A model generated the notes under the pieces. That model was not told the DNA's origin. It was given only the letters and a program-made list of their open reading frames with translations, and did no database searches. A stretch of 64,000 bases of DNA from Caulifigura coniformis (GTDB lineage: Bacteria; Planctomycetota; Planctomycetia; Planctomycetales; Planctomycetaceae): assembly GCF_007745175.1 (NCBI RefSeq), contig NZ_CP036271.1, positions 806,001-870,000 of the forward strand, written 5' to 3'. Positions 1 to 8,209 of this stretch are shown here, piece by piece; within the stretch, counting starts at the first letter, position 1, and each line of letters opens with the position of its first letter. The position numbers were made by a program, and so were the translations under genes.

Positions 1-269
1 GGGATTGGGCTCGACTCGACCGATTCCGAGGGCCGCCAGCGTAAGGGCTTGCCTCATCGCATCTTCGGAAGACTGGAATTGCATGGCGGCCTCGGCGGGA
101 AGTTGCTACACTCCGCGGCTCGACTTTTCGGGACGGCGTCAGCATCTGGCGCGAGCCCCGGCGGGGCGGGTCTCCATTGGAGACCTGCGAGTCTCAAAAT
201 GCAATTTGCAGCGGTCCGATCCGGGCGCGGCTGCTCCAGTGAACACCGAAGTGGATTGAGAGTCGTTCG

Positions 270-455
270 ATGACCAGCTGCCCCAAGCATCTCGCCGAAG
301 TGAAGCGCGCCCTCGCGAAGAAGTACACGAACCTCGCGAACATCGCTGGAAGCATCCCGAAGCGGAAGCAGTTCCAGACCCGCGCCGACAAGCACAACCG
401 CCAGGCCGAGGCCTTCGAGCGGACCGCGGCCCAGCAGGCGGCCGAGAAGGCCTGA
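270..455 (+). CDS. Small basic conserved hypothetical protein
   Basis: A 61-residue, Lys/Arg-rich protein beginning MTSCPKHLAEVKRAL. It looks like one or two amphipathic helices, with basic residues throughout and an alanine-rich C-terminus (TAAQQAAEKA). There is no signal peptide or membrane segment. A weak GAGAG ribosome-binding site lies about 8 nt before the ATG. A hairpin followed by four T residues (509-536) lies 50 nt downstream and supports a separate short transcript. I do not recognise the family. The charge pattern would suit a nucleic-acid-binding or ribosome-associated protein, but that is only inference. Confidence 0.55.
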   Translation: MTSCPKHLAEVKRALAKKYTNLANIAGSIPKRKQFQTRADKHNRQAEAFERTAAQQAAEKA

Positions 456-508
456 TCGGCGGAAGAGGCCGGATCCGGTCTCTCCGCGATGATCCCGCCG
501 GGACAATC

Positions 509-536
509 AACGGCGTGCCTCCGAGCGCGCCGTTTT
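509..536 (+). terminator. Intrinsic terminator-like hairpin
   Basis: The 7-bp perfect inverted repeat AACGGCG (509-515) / CGCCGTT (528-534) is followed by TT to complete a TTTT run. It lies downstream of the small 61-residue gene, whose transcript it could end. The stem is short. Confidence 0.45.
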
Positions 537-705
537 GCATGCGCCGACTTCGTTCCGCGGAAAAGCGACAGGCCCCGAAGAGGCGGCTCGCGGGGGGGGG
601 ACTCTGGAAGAGCGCCACACAGCCGCGGTCATCACTCACTCTCACTGACTCGAACGGCGTCCAACTGAACGGCGCTGAACTGAGCGGTGCCGTTCCGGCG
701 GCGAA

Positions 706-1641
706 TCAGGCGTGAGGCGCGACCTGCGGTGGTGACTTCTTCGCAGCCACCCGGGCGGCGACGCTCCGGAGAATGATGTTCATAAAGGCGAACAGCCCGG
801 TCGCTCCCAGGAAGCCGATGCTCACCGCTTCGAGGCGGCCTTGCTGAACTGTGGGCCTCCAGGCATCGACCACCGACGTTCGCAGATCGGTGGAGAGGGA
901 GGCCTTCCAGTGGACTCGGTACATCGGCTCGACGAACTGCCCGACCTGGATCTCGGTGCGCTCGACGCAGCGTTCCACGATCAGGCCGCGGGACTTGAGC
1001 AGGTCGGACGACGGGGACCACCCGGCAGCGTCCGGAATGCGTTCCCTCAGGTCGCGGGCGACAAAGTCGCGTGCCTTGGTCCACAACTGCTTGTCGGCCT
1101 CTTCGATCGTGGCAAAGCGGTCGCTGCTGAAGGCGACGGAGTTGGAGCCGGGGCTGGAGTTGGCGAGTTCGGCGATCCAGGCGGGAAGGGCGTCGATCGG
1201 GCGTCCTGTTCTGGATGTTCCCTGATAGAGCGTGATCGGCGATTCGGCATCCTCCGGGTCGACGTCGCTGCTGACCGGGTCGGACGGCAGGACGCCAGCG
1301 ACGGGAGGAGCAGGCGGAGCGTCGGGACTGGCGGTGCCCCCCGCATGGAGCGGGGCGGGAGAGGGCTTTGCCTTGGGTGCGCGCCTGGGTTTCCCCTGCC
1401 TGGCGGGAGGCGGCGCCGGCGACGGCAAAGCACTGTCTGCCATGGCCAGTTCATGCGGCCCTCGATGCGCGACAAGCACATTCTGTTGAGGATGCCGGGC
1501 CACAGAGATGGTCGCTAAGAGGCCGACCGCGATGAGCACCAGTCCGATCCGACCGGAGGTCGTCAGCCGGATGAACATGGCGAACGCGAAGATCGCGACG
1601 AGCATGACGATCCAACTTGGCATGAGGACGGTGGCGTCCAT
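706..1641 (-). CDS. Membrane protein of unknown function
   Basis: A 311-residue protein with two hydrophobic segments near the N-terminus (about residues 8-24 and 31-46). A Pro/Ala-rich low-complexity linker follows (about 70-120), then a soluble region (about 135-270) and a C-terminal hydrophobic segment (about 275-292) followed by basic residues. The start is supported by GGAGAG about 6 nt upstream on the minus strand. The gene lies just downstream of the membrane-anchored Ser/Thr kinase in the same direction (about 55 nt gap), so it may be co-transcribed and act in the same membrane system. I recognise no family; the soluble part has no catalytic motif I can name. Confidence 0.7.
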   Translation of the reverse strand: MDATVLMPSWIVMLVAIFAFAMFIRLTTSGRIGLVLIAVGLLATISVARHPQQNVLVAHRGPHELAMADSALPSPAPPPARQGKPRRAPKAKPSPAPLHAGGTASPDAPPAPPVAGVLPSDPVSSDVDPEDAESPITLYQGTSRTGRPIDALPAWIAELANSSPGSNSVAFSSDRFATIEEADKQLWTKARDFVARDLRERIPDAAGWSPSSDLLKSRGLIVERCVERTEIQVGQFVEPMYRVHWKASLSTDLRTSVVDAWRPTVQQGRLEAVSIGFLGATGLFAFMNIILRSVAARVAAKKSPPQVAPHA

Positions 1642-1696
1642 GGAGGCTCTCCGGAAAAAAAACGCAGCGTCTGCGAACTTCAGGCGACTTGAGGGG

Positions 1697-3643
1697 CTAC
1701 ACGGCGCGACGATCGACGGTCGTGGGTCGCCAGACGGAGGCGAGCTGGACGGACGACGAGACGACGGCGGCCCAGGTGAGGAACGTCGGAGACATCACGC
1801 CGAACAGTGCGCCGGCAAACCAGGCGGTGAAGACCGTCGCGAACAGCGAGCTGAGTCGGAATCGGGACGGACGGGCCTCATCGGTCTGACGGGACCAGTT
1901 CCTGAGGGCGAAGAAGACTCCGAAAAGGAGCGCCGTGGCGACGATCAACGGGTCGGCAAGTCCAAATGCCCGCTGAAGTTCGCCGATGAGCGCCCCGCCG
2001 GGCGGGTTGCGGTTCCAGGCGCCGTTCAGGATGTCGCCGAACAGGGCGGGGACTTGTCCATCGACGGCCAGATACCGGCTGATCGCTCCGCTGAAGGCGC
2101 CGACGACCAGGCCGACGGCCCCCAGGCTGAGGCGGCGGGCGATTCCGGCGGGGGAGCGGCCCTCCCAGTACTTGCAGGCGGCGGTGATGCCCCAGCACGC
2201 GGCGATGGCGGAGCCGACAAACGTCGCGAAGGAAATCCACGATCCAGGGTTGGAGTCATGGAAGATCCGGAACATGGGCCGCGAGGTGAAGCGGGCGGTG
2301 ACGAACGTTGCGGCGAGTGTGGTGAGGACCGCGATGATCGCGGCCAGGGGGGCGGCGCCCGTCCAGTGGGTCCAGCGGGTCAGGGCTGGAGCGGCGGACT
2401 GGCTGAGGGACGCGGGAAAGATGACGTTGGTGACGGTGTCCTTCACGGAGCGCGCGGCGCCGGCGACGTGATGTCCGGCCGCCGCCGCGTGGCGGGCGAC
2501 GAGCGGAGGCTGCGAGGTCGCGCCGGCGATTGCGGAACGAAACGCACTGGCCACGCTTCCGCCGACGCCGGTGGCCTTGCGGTAGGCCCAGTTGCCTCCG
2601 TAGTACATCGCGAACATGAGCGAGATCGGGGTCAGCACCCAGATCTGCATCATGCTGAAAAAGATCATCAGGCAGAACCAGGTGAAGGCGGCCTGGCCGT
2701 AGTCGCTGCCGTCTTCCTGCGGCCACGGTTTCATTCCGCAGAGCTTCCGGCAGCCTGCCCTGGTAGCGCGCCGGAACCTGGGAGAGGCCTCTCCGGATCG
2801 TGCGAAGTCCCCGCCCGCCGCGGTGAATTCCGTGGCCGGTGCGCTATGGCGGCCGACGACGGCAGCGTCGACGGCGAGGGCGAACTCGCGGGGGCTGGCG
2901 TAGCGGCGGGCAGGATCCTTCTCGAGCGAACGACCGACGACATTGCGAAGCCGCGGCGGGAGCTTCGACAGATCAGGTTTTTCGGTGAGATGCTTCATCA
3001 GGATCTCACCGGTGGAGTCGCCGTCGAAGGGGACTTTACCGGTGAGCATCTCGTAGAGGATGACGCCGAGTGCGTAGACGTCGACTTCCTTGCCGTAGCG
3101 TCCCTTCGCGACTTCGGGGGCCATGTAGTAGACCGTGCCGACGCTCTGGGTCTGCGCGCTGCGGCGGCTCTGGGTGATGAACTTCGAGAGGCCGACGTCC
3201 CCAACCTTCACGCAGCCGCTGTCGGAGAAGATGTTCGCAGGCTTGAGGTCGCGATGGACGAGTCCGTTGTCATGAAGGTACGAGACCCCTTCCGCGATAC
3301 CGGGGAGCCAACGACGGATTTCCTCCATCGGCATCCCGGAGGGGAACCGGCGGATGGCCTGGTCCAGCGTTTCGCCCGCGACATACTCCATCACGATCCA
3401 GTGGTCGCCATCGCCGTCCTGGCGGATGTCGAAGATCGTGACGAGGTTGGGATGGCTCAGGTTGAGGCACTGCTGGACGCCGCGGAGCTCAACCTCGGTG
3501 TTGTGCTGCAGGAGCTTCAGGGCGACTTCGCGTCCGGCGTCGGAGAGCGCGTAGTAGACTTCGCCAAACCCGCCGCGATAAATGGCACGCTTGATCGTAT
3601 AGCCTTCGAGCGGCTTCGATTCGGGGGCGAACGTGAACTTCAT
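1697..3643 (-). CDS. Membrane-anchored Ser/Thr protein kinase
   Basis: A 648-residue Hanks-type kinase. The catalytic domain is N-terminal (about residues 12-265): the Gly-rich loop is RGGFGEVYYA, the ATP Lys lies in VALKLL, the catalytic loop is HRDLKPANIF, and the activation segment runs from GDVGLSKF to MAPEV. The metal-binding DFG reads DVG here; the Asp is kept. After a short linker come about six hydrophobic segments (about residues 320-630), so the C-terminal half is a multi-pass membrane region with no recognised sensor domain. It heads a minus-strand run with a membrane protein downstream and an FHA protein upstream. FHA domains bind phosphothreonine, so the two may work together (inference). 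Confidence 0.9.
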   Translation of the reverse strand: MKFTFAPESKPLEGYTIKRAIYRGGFGEVYYALSDAGREVALKLLQHNTEVELRGVQQCLNLSHPNLVTIFDIRQDGDGDHWIVMEYVAGETLDQAIRRFPSGMPMEEIRRWLPGIAEGVSYLHDNGLVHRDLKPANIFSDSGCVKVGDVGLSKFITQSRRSAQTQSVGTVYYMAPEVAKGRYGKEVDVYALGVILYEMLTGKVPFDGDSTGEILMKHLTEKPDLSKLPPRLRNVVGRSLEKDPARRYASPREFALAVDAAVVGRHSAPATEFTAAGGDFARSGEASPRFRRATRAGCRKLCGMKPWPQEDGSDYGQAAFTWFCLMIFFSMMQIWVLTPISLMFAMYYGGNWAYRKATGVGGSVASAFRSAIAGATSQPPLVARHAAAAGHHVAGAARSVKDTVTNVIFPASLSQSAAPALTRWTHWTGAAPLAAIIAVLTTLAATFVTARFTSRPMFRIFHDSNPGSWISFATFVGSAIAACWGITAACKYWEGRSPAGIARRLSLGAVGLVVGAFSGAISRYLAVDGQVPALFGDILNGAWNRNPPGGALIGELQRAFGLADPLIVATALLFGVFFALRNWSRQTDEARPSRFRLSSLFATVFTAWFAGALFGVMSPTFLTWAAVVSSSVQLASVWRPTTVDRRAV

Positions 3644-3812
3644 GTCAGTGGAGCCCTGGGTCCTGATGATGCTTGCGGCTCGCAGCCGGGAACTCGGGCG
3701 ACGACGTCACTTGAACGCGACCGTGTGTGCGAAGGATCAAGAAGTCTTGCGCCATCATCTTGTTGATCCAGGTGAAGCAGTTCGTGGAGCCGCATGATTC
3801 TACCAGTGCGGC

Positions 3813-4745
3813 TCACGTTCGGCAGGACAATTCGACACGCAGCCGCAGGTCTTCCGTCGTCAAAACGTCTCCATTTTCAAGCTTTGCTTCACCGGAAACG
3901 GGCGTTCCGTTTCGCTGAAGGTCCGGGATCGCTTTGCACCAGAGGGAATTGTCGCGGCGGAACAGGAGCAGCGGCGTGGACCACTCGGGATTCCGGACGT
4001 GGGCGTCGGCTCCCGCTCCAAGAACACACACCTGATCGAGAAGGATTACGCCGTCGCAACGGGGTTCGATGCGATGGGCCGACACGACTTCGAGCACGGC
4101 CGACTGACTGAGGGCGTTCGGCACGCGGAGACGCATCTGCACGGCCCCGCCGATGTCAAAGGCCTCGCTCGAACGGACGAGGCGACTCGGTTGCGGTTGA
4201 TCGCCAGCCGGAAGCAGCAGGAAGCCTTCCTCGCTCCGGACGATCTGGACCTGACGCCGCGAGATGGCAGCCATGATCGCGACGTCCGGACGGTCGCGGC
4301 TGGTGGACGGACTTCCAATCGTGATCGCGTCCTCAGTCAGAAGCAGAAAGGAGCCGGCCCCGTCGATCCACAGCCGGCAGCTTCCCGGGAGCAGGGAGGC
4401 CGAAGTTTCCGTTTCAGTTCCGCCGGCGATGCCCCAGCCCTGTTTGACGGAGGTCGGCAGAGGGCCGACTTCCGCAAGACTGCCGGTGGGAGCCTGCGGA
4501 TGCGATTTCCGATTGCTCGACCCGGCTCGATAGAGCTGGCCCAGGAAAGCGTTGCTGCAATGAATGCAGCGAATGCGGCGGAAGGGCGTCCCCGCGGCCT
4601 TGAACCTGACGCCTCCAAGATCCCAGACCGATGTTTCGCGAAGGCACTTCGGACACCGCGCCCGCCAATCGCGGGATTCCTGCTCGATGGCCGTCTGCCA
4701 GCTCGGCGGCAACCATTCCAGAGCGCGGTGAACCAGGCCGGCCAT
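3813..4745 (-). CDS. FHA domain protein with N-terminal zinc ribbon
   Basis: A protein of about 310 residues. The N-terminus holds paired CxxC motifs (CPKC and CIHC, about residues 34 and 61) typical of a zinc ribbon. The middle contains an FHA-like fold: a strand with TEDAITIGSPS, then AAISRRQVQIVRSEEGFLL, equivalent to the usual G-R/S-R-x-H region. A second FHA-like block follows towards the C-terminus, with LDQVCVLGAGADAHVRNP and ending in LENGDVLTTEDLRLRV. FHA domains recognise phosphothreonine, which fits the adjacent Ser/Thr kinase. The ATG at 4745 was preferred over the GTG three bases upstream. Some FHA core residues are substituted (Gln for His), so phosphopeptide binding is not assured. 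Confidence 0.7.
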   Translation of the reverse strand: MAGLVHRALEWLPPSWQTAIEQESRDWRARCPKCLRETSVWDLGGVRFKAAGTPFRRIRCIHCSNAFLGQLYRAGSSNRKSHPQAPTGSLAEVGPLPTSVKQGWGIAGGTETETSASLLPGSCRLWIDGAGSFLLLTEDAITIGSPSTSRDRPDVAIMAAISRRQVQIVRSEEGFLLLPAGDQPQPSRLVRSSEAFDIGGAVQMRLRVPNALSQSAVLEVVSAHRIEPRCDGVILLDQVCVLGAGADAHVRNPEWSTPLLLFRRDNSLWCKAIPDLQRNGTPVSGEAKLENGDVLTTEDLRLRVELSCRT

Positions 4746-4839
4746 CACAAACCCGCTCGCAGATCAAGGACGGAGAAGACATCGACCGCATGCCGTCCCG
4801 CGGAGAGCGGGACCGCATGCTTATCGACTACCAGTCAGA

Positions 4840-5670
4840 CTAGTCCTCCGACTCATGGCTGGCGACAGTGGCCGCCGCCTTCGCCGCGTCCTGGTCCTTG
4901 CCGAAGTACTTCTGGACCTGCTCGGCGATGTCCTGCGGAGCAACCGATTTGGTTTCGACCGGAATCAGGCCGGTGAAATTGCCTTCGGCGTCCAGGATGC
5001 GTTCGCGGACATCGAGTTCCTTGTTGATCTCGGCCACCAGCGACTTGGCGCGGTTCAGCGCGGAGTCGTCGAACTGCAGATTGCTCATGGTCTCGGCGGC
5101 CTGGACGCTCTGCAGCCGCGCCTGGAGCCGTTCGATTTCGACTTCCAGATCCTTCCGGGCGGAGAGCATCCCTTCAAGCTTCTGGCGATTGGCGGTCAGC
5201 GATTTCTCCTTCGCCTGCAGCACGTCCCGTTCGCGATCGAGAGTGTCCTCCGCCACCTTGAAGCGATTAAAGCGCTCGGCGAGGTCCTTCTGCACCTCCT
5301 TCACGGAATAGTTGCGGCCCGAGTAGGTCAGGCGCGTCGAGCCCGATTTCAGATCGCCCGACAGCGAGAGGATGGCTTCCTGCTGGCCATCCATGTCGGC
5401 CGAACGCTTCGCGATCGACTTCTGAAGCTGCTCGACATTCACTTCTTCCGTGGCGATGGCATGCAGCGAACGATGGATCTCGGGAGTGAGCTGCTTGACC
5501 ATCTCCTTCGCGCGTTCGATCTGGAACTCGACAGGAACTTCGCGTTTGATCGATTCGCGGACCGTGTTCGCTCCGGTGCGGACGTAGCTGCAGACATCGC
5601 GGCCGAAGACAAAAGCTCCGACGCCCGCGACGGCTGCGGTGCCCACCAGAATCTTCTTGACGCCAAACAT
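4840..5670 (-). CDS. Coiled-coil protein with N-terminal membrane anchor
   Basis: A 276-residue protein. The start MFGVKKILVGTAAVAGVGAF is preceded by GGGAGAA on the minus strand and is clearly better than the in-frame ATG 65 codons upstream. Residues about 6-22 are hydrophobic (anchor or signal). The rest is strongly helical and charged, with long heptad-like stretches (about residues 45-235) rich in Glu, Lys, Leu and Gln, indicating an extended coiled coil. The C-terminus is acidic and includes a KYFGKDQDAAKAAA segment. Families with this build in planctomycetes are uncharacterised. It sits between the FHA gene and gpsA on the same strand. A structural or scaffold role is only inference. 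Confidence 0.75.
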   Translation of the reverse strand: MFGVKKILVGTAAVAGVGAFVFGRDVCSYVRTGANTVRESIKREVPVEFQIERAKEMVKQLTPEIHRSLHAIATEEVNVEQLQKSIAKRSADMDGQQEAILSLSGDLKSGSTRLTYSGRNYSVKEVQKDLAERFNRFKVAEDTLDRERDVLQAKEKSLTANRQKLEGMLSARKDLEVEIERLQARLQSVQAAETMSNLQFDDSALNRAKSLVAEINKELDVRERILDAEGNFTGLIPVETKSVAPQDIAEQVQKYFGKDQDAAKAAATVASHESED

Positions 5671-5861
5671 CGCCTGTTCTCCCTGATAAACGGGCCGCCG
5701 GGGGCAGCCCTTGTTGCGGTGTCGGCGGTCGTGAAACCGGCCAAATGCCGACAACTCTCTGGGAGGGTGTTCGCCGGGGCGTTCAGAATCTTGAACGGAA
5801 TCGGGCGGAATTCTGGCGACGGCGGCAAGTGGCGTGCTCTCCGGGGATTGCGGAGCGAAAG

Positions 5862-6851
5862 TCACTCGTGTCCGGCGGGGCGGTGCATGAGGTCGCGGGC
5901 GGCGTCGGCCGCGGCCTTTCCATTGAACAGCACCTCGTAAACCTCGTTCGCGATCGGCATCCGGATTCCCTTCGCGGCCGCGATGGCGTGGACGCCGCCG
6001 CAGGTGGTGACTCCCTCAGCCACGGAGGACATTGAGGCGGTGATCGCCGCCAGCGACTCGCCCTGGCCGAGACGCTGGCCGACGTGCCGGTTTCGGCCAT
6101 GAGGGCTGATGCAGGTCGTGATGAGGTCTCCCACTCCGGCGAGGCCCGCGAGAGTCGCGGCGTCTCCTCCCAGGGCGACCACGAAGCGGGTCATTTCCAC
6201 AAGCCCGCGGGTGATCAGGGCGCTCTTCGCGTTGTCGCCGTACCCGAGCCCGTCGCAGATGCCGGCCGCAATCGCCATCACGTTCTTGAGAGCCCCGGCG
6301 AGTTCGACGCCCACAATGTCGGTGTTCGTGTAGATGCGGAACGACTCCGTTGAGAACTCGTCGCGGACCCGTTCAGCCCACGGGAGGTCGCTGGAGGCGG
6401 CGACGAGCGTGGCGGGAAGGCCGCGGGCAGCCTCTTCGGCATGGCACGGGCCGCTGAGAACGACGACCGGTCTGGGGCCGATCGTCTCGAGGACAATCTC
6501 ACTGGGCCGGCGGAAAGTGGAGTTCTCGATCCCCTTGATGACGCTGACGACCGGGAGATTGGCGGGAATGCGCGCGGCAAGGTCACGCAGGGTTTCCCTG
6601 AGATAGGCGGAGGGAATCGCGACGACGAGACATTCGACATCCCGCACGGCTTCGTCGATCTCGCTCGTGACAACCAGCGCTTCGGGGAGGGGGACGCCCG
6701 GGAGCAGCCTGCGGTTTTCGCGACGGAGGGCGATGTCGTCGACATTCGATTTCCGGTGGCCCCACAGGGTGACCCGCCGTCCCGGACGGTTACAGAGAAT
6801 CAGGGAACAGAGCGTTCCCATGGCTCCGGCGCCCAGTACGGCAGTGTTCAT
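5862..6851 (-). CDS. gpsA: Glycerol-3-phosphate dehydrogenase [NAD(P)+]
   Basis: A 329-residue enzyme that reduces dihydroxyacetone phosphate to sn-glycerol 3-phosphate, the backbone for phospholipid synthesis. The N-terminal Rossmann motif is AVLGAGAMGTL. Other GpsA hallmarks are SVIKGIEN, SGPCHAEEAARG, and the C-terminal catalytic region LAGALKNVMAIAAG...GYGDNAKSALITRG, with the conserved Lys and Asn. The ATG that places the Rossmann strand at the N-terminus was chosen over a site 14 codons upstream; GAAAGG lies about 9 nt before it. Length is normal for the family. It is the first gene of the minus-strand run. Confidence 0.95.
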   Translation of the reverse strand: MNTAVLGAGAMGTLCSLILCNRPGRRVTLWGHRKSNVDDIALRRENRRLLPGVPLPEALVVTSEIDEAVRDVECLVVAIPSAYLRETLRDLAARIPANLPVVSVIKGIENSTFRRPSEIVLETIGPRPVVVLSGPCHAEEAARGLPATLVAASSDLPWAERVRDEFSTESFRIYTNTDIVGVELAGALKNVMAIAAGICDGLGYGDNAKSALITRGLVEMTRFVVALGGDAATLAGLAGVGDLITTCISPHGRNRHVGQRLGQGESLAAITASMSSVAEGVTTCGGVHAIAAAKGIRMPIANEVYEVLFNGKAAADAARDLMHRPAGHE

Positions 6852-7158
6852 TTCGAGCGGCCTTTCGTGAGGGACGAGTCCGGCGGGGTACACAGACCGC
6901 GAACCGATTCGACCGGCTTATTCCATTCAACCGGCAAAGTCAAAAGTCGAACAGTTCTGCACCGGCCGGTTTCGTCCGGCCTGTCTCAATCACCGGTGTA
7001 CGGTTGAACCGAAGAACTTGAGTGTGCCCGAGTCTGCGCGTTCCGCGAGAACCGGTCCAGAAGTTCACCGGCCCCTCAGTGGGGCGTCGAGCCGACAGGA
7101 GGCGGCTGCAGTTCGGGTCAGGGATGGCCGTCTCGGATTCGTCCGGAGGATTTGGCAG
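6852..7158. other. Intergenic region between divergent genes
   Basis: About 307 bp separate gpsA (minus) from the 81-residue gene (plus). The region should contain both promoters, but no convincing -35/-10 pair or operator could be picked by eye. Open frames on either strand here lack a ribosome-binding site and a protein-like composition. Confidence 0.5.
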
Positions 7159-7404
7159 ATGGCGTCCGTCTTCGAGCAGAGTCAGCAGCACATCGGCGAC
7201 ACGAACTTCACGGAGCGGCGCAAGCAGCCTTCGGGCGCTCCGGGTGTCGAACGCCGGCAGTTCTCCGATTCGCGCGAGTCGTCGCGTCCGGAGATCGATG
7301 AGCTCGCCAAGGCGGTCGACCAGTACAAGCTGATCCATCGCCGTCGGTTCATCACGTTCGAAGAGCTTTATGACGTGATGATGTCGCTTGGCTATCATCG
7401 CTGA
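7159..7404 (+). CDS. Small conserved planctomycete protein
   Basis: An 81-residue protein. The ATG at 7159 is fixed by a perfect GGAGGA eight bases upstream; in-frame codons before it are not needed. The N-terminal half is polar and probably disordered (SQQHIGDTNFTERRKQPSG). The C-terminal half is helical and ends in the block DQYKLIHRRRFITFEELYDV...LGYHR. From general knowledge, planctomycete genomes carry many small proteins with this R-R-R-F-I...SLGYH ending, of unknown role. The basic helix followed by an acidic helix would suit binding to DNA or to another protein. It lies 54 nt before the DUF1802 gene in the same direction, so the two may be co-transcribed. Confidence 0.75.
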   Translation: MASVFEQSQQHIGDTNFTERRKQPSGAPGVERRQFSDSRESSRPEIDELAKAVDQYKLIHRRRFITFEELYDVMMSLGYHR

Positions 7405-7458
7405 GCGGACCCGGCGCAGTTCCTCGCTCATGGTCAGGTCCGCCATTGTGGACCAGCC

Positions 7459-8025
7459 ATGACGACAGAGAACTCGATCGCGTTGAAGGAATGGGCGGCT
7501 GTCTGCCTGGCGTTGGCCGAGGGACGACAGTCGCTTCTGCTTCGTAAAGGAGGGATCGCCGAGGGCTCCGGCGGATTCCGGATGGAACACCCTGAGTTCT
7601 GGCTGTTCCCCACCCAGTTCCATCAGTCGCCCGACCAGTTGTCGCCGGAAGGGTCTGAACTGCTTTCACGCGTTCAGCAGCAGGCGCCTGCCGCGGGCCG
7701 CCTTCGAATCGATGCCTTCGCGACGATCCGCTCCGTCGCGTTCATCGACGATGAGAAGCGCCTGAGTGAATTCGATGGGCGACATGTGATGTCGACCGAT
7801 GTTGTCAGGGAGCGCTTTCATTACCGCCGCCCCGGGCTGTTCGTCGCGGCGGTGGAGGTGCATCGCCGATCGGACCCGGTCGAGATTCCCGACGAGCCGC
7901 GCTATGCCGGTTGCCACAGTTGGGTCGATCTCAGTTCGCCGATCTCGACCGCGGAACTTTCGCCTGTCGTGCCTGTCCGTGCACTCGCTGAATCGATTGC
8001 CCTGGTGGAGTCCTTTCGCCGCTGA
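7459..8025 (+). CDS. DUF1802 family protein
   Basis: A 188-residue protein matching the DUF1802 pattern: LKEWAAVCLALAEGRQSLLLRKGGI near residue 8, followed by the conserved block FRMEHPEFWLFPTQFHQ, then a variable middle and a C-terminal segment about hydrophobic residues flanking SWVDLS. The family occurs in cyanobacteria, firmicutes and planctomycetes and has no established function. The conserved Glu-His-x-Glu-Phe-Trp and His-Gln residues look like a ligand or metal pocket (inference). It follows the 81-residue gene at 54 nt. Confidence 0.85.
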   Translation: MTTENSIALKEWAAVCLALAEGRQSLLLRKGGIAEGSGGFRMEHPEFWLFPTQFHQSPDQLSPEGSELLSRVQQQAPAAGRLRIDAFATIRSVAFIDDEKRLSEFDGRHVMSTDVVRERFHYRRPGLFVAAVEVHRRSDPVEIPDEPRYAGCHSWVDLSSPISTAELSPVVPVRALAESIALVESFRR

Positions 8026-8209
8026 TTGGAGTCGGCGAGAAGGTGAATTCGCGTAAGATGTGCGGGCTTAAGGAATTTGGAGTTGGTCAGGTCGTCTGCC
8101 GTCCGATATACTCAATTGCCTCACCGACGGCGTATCGTCCCACCCATTTGGCGGTCAGCACCCACGACCGCCGCACCGTCGCGGCAGCCACCCCAACACT
8201 ACCCCGCCG

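Noticed and set aside
1-269. Possible gene end at the left window edge
   Set aside because: Frames on both strands are Arg/Ala/Gly-rich without family motifs; no end of a real gene could be shown.
1508-3766. Long plus-strand frame opposite the kinase
   Set aside because: Gly/Glu/Arg-rich shadow of the kinase gene.
6940-7623. 227-codon minus-strand frame
   Set aside because: Overlaps the supported 81-residue and DUF1802 genes on the plus strand and has no family features.
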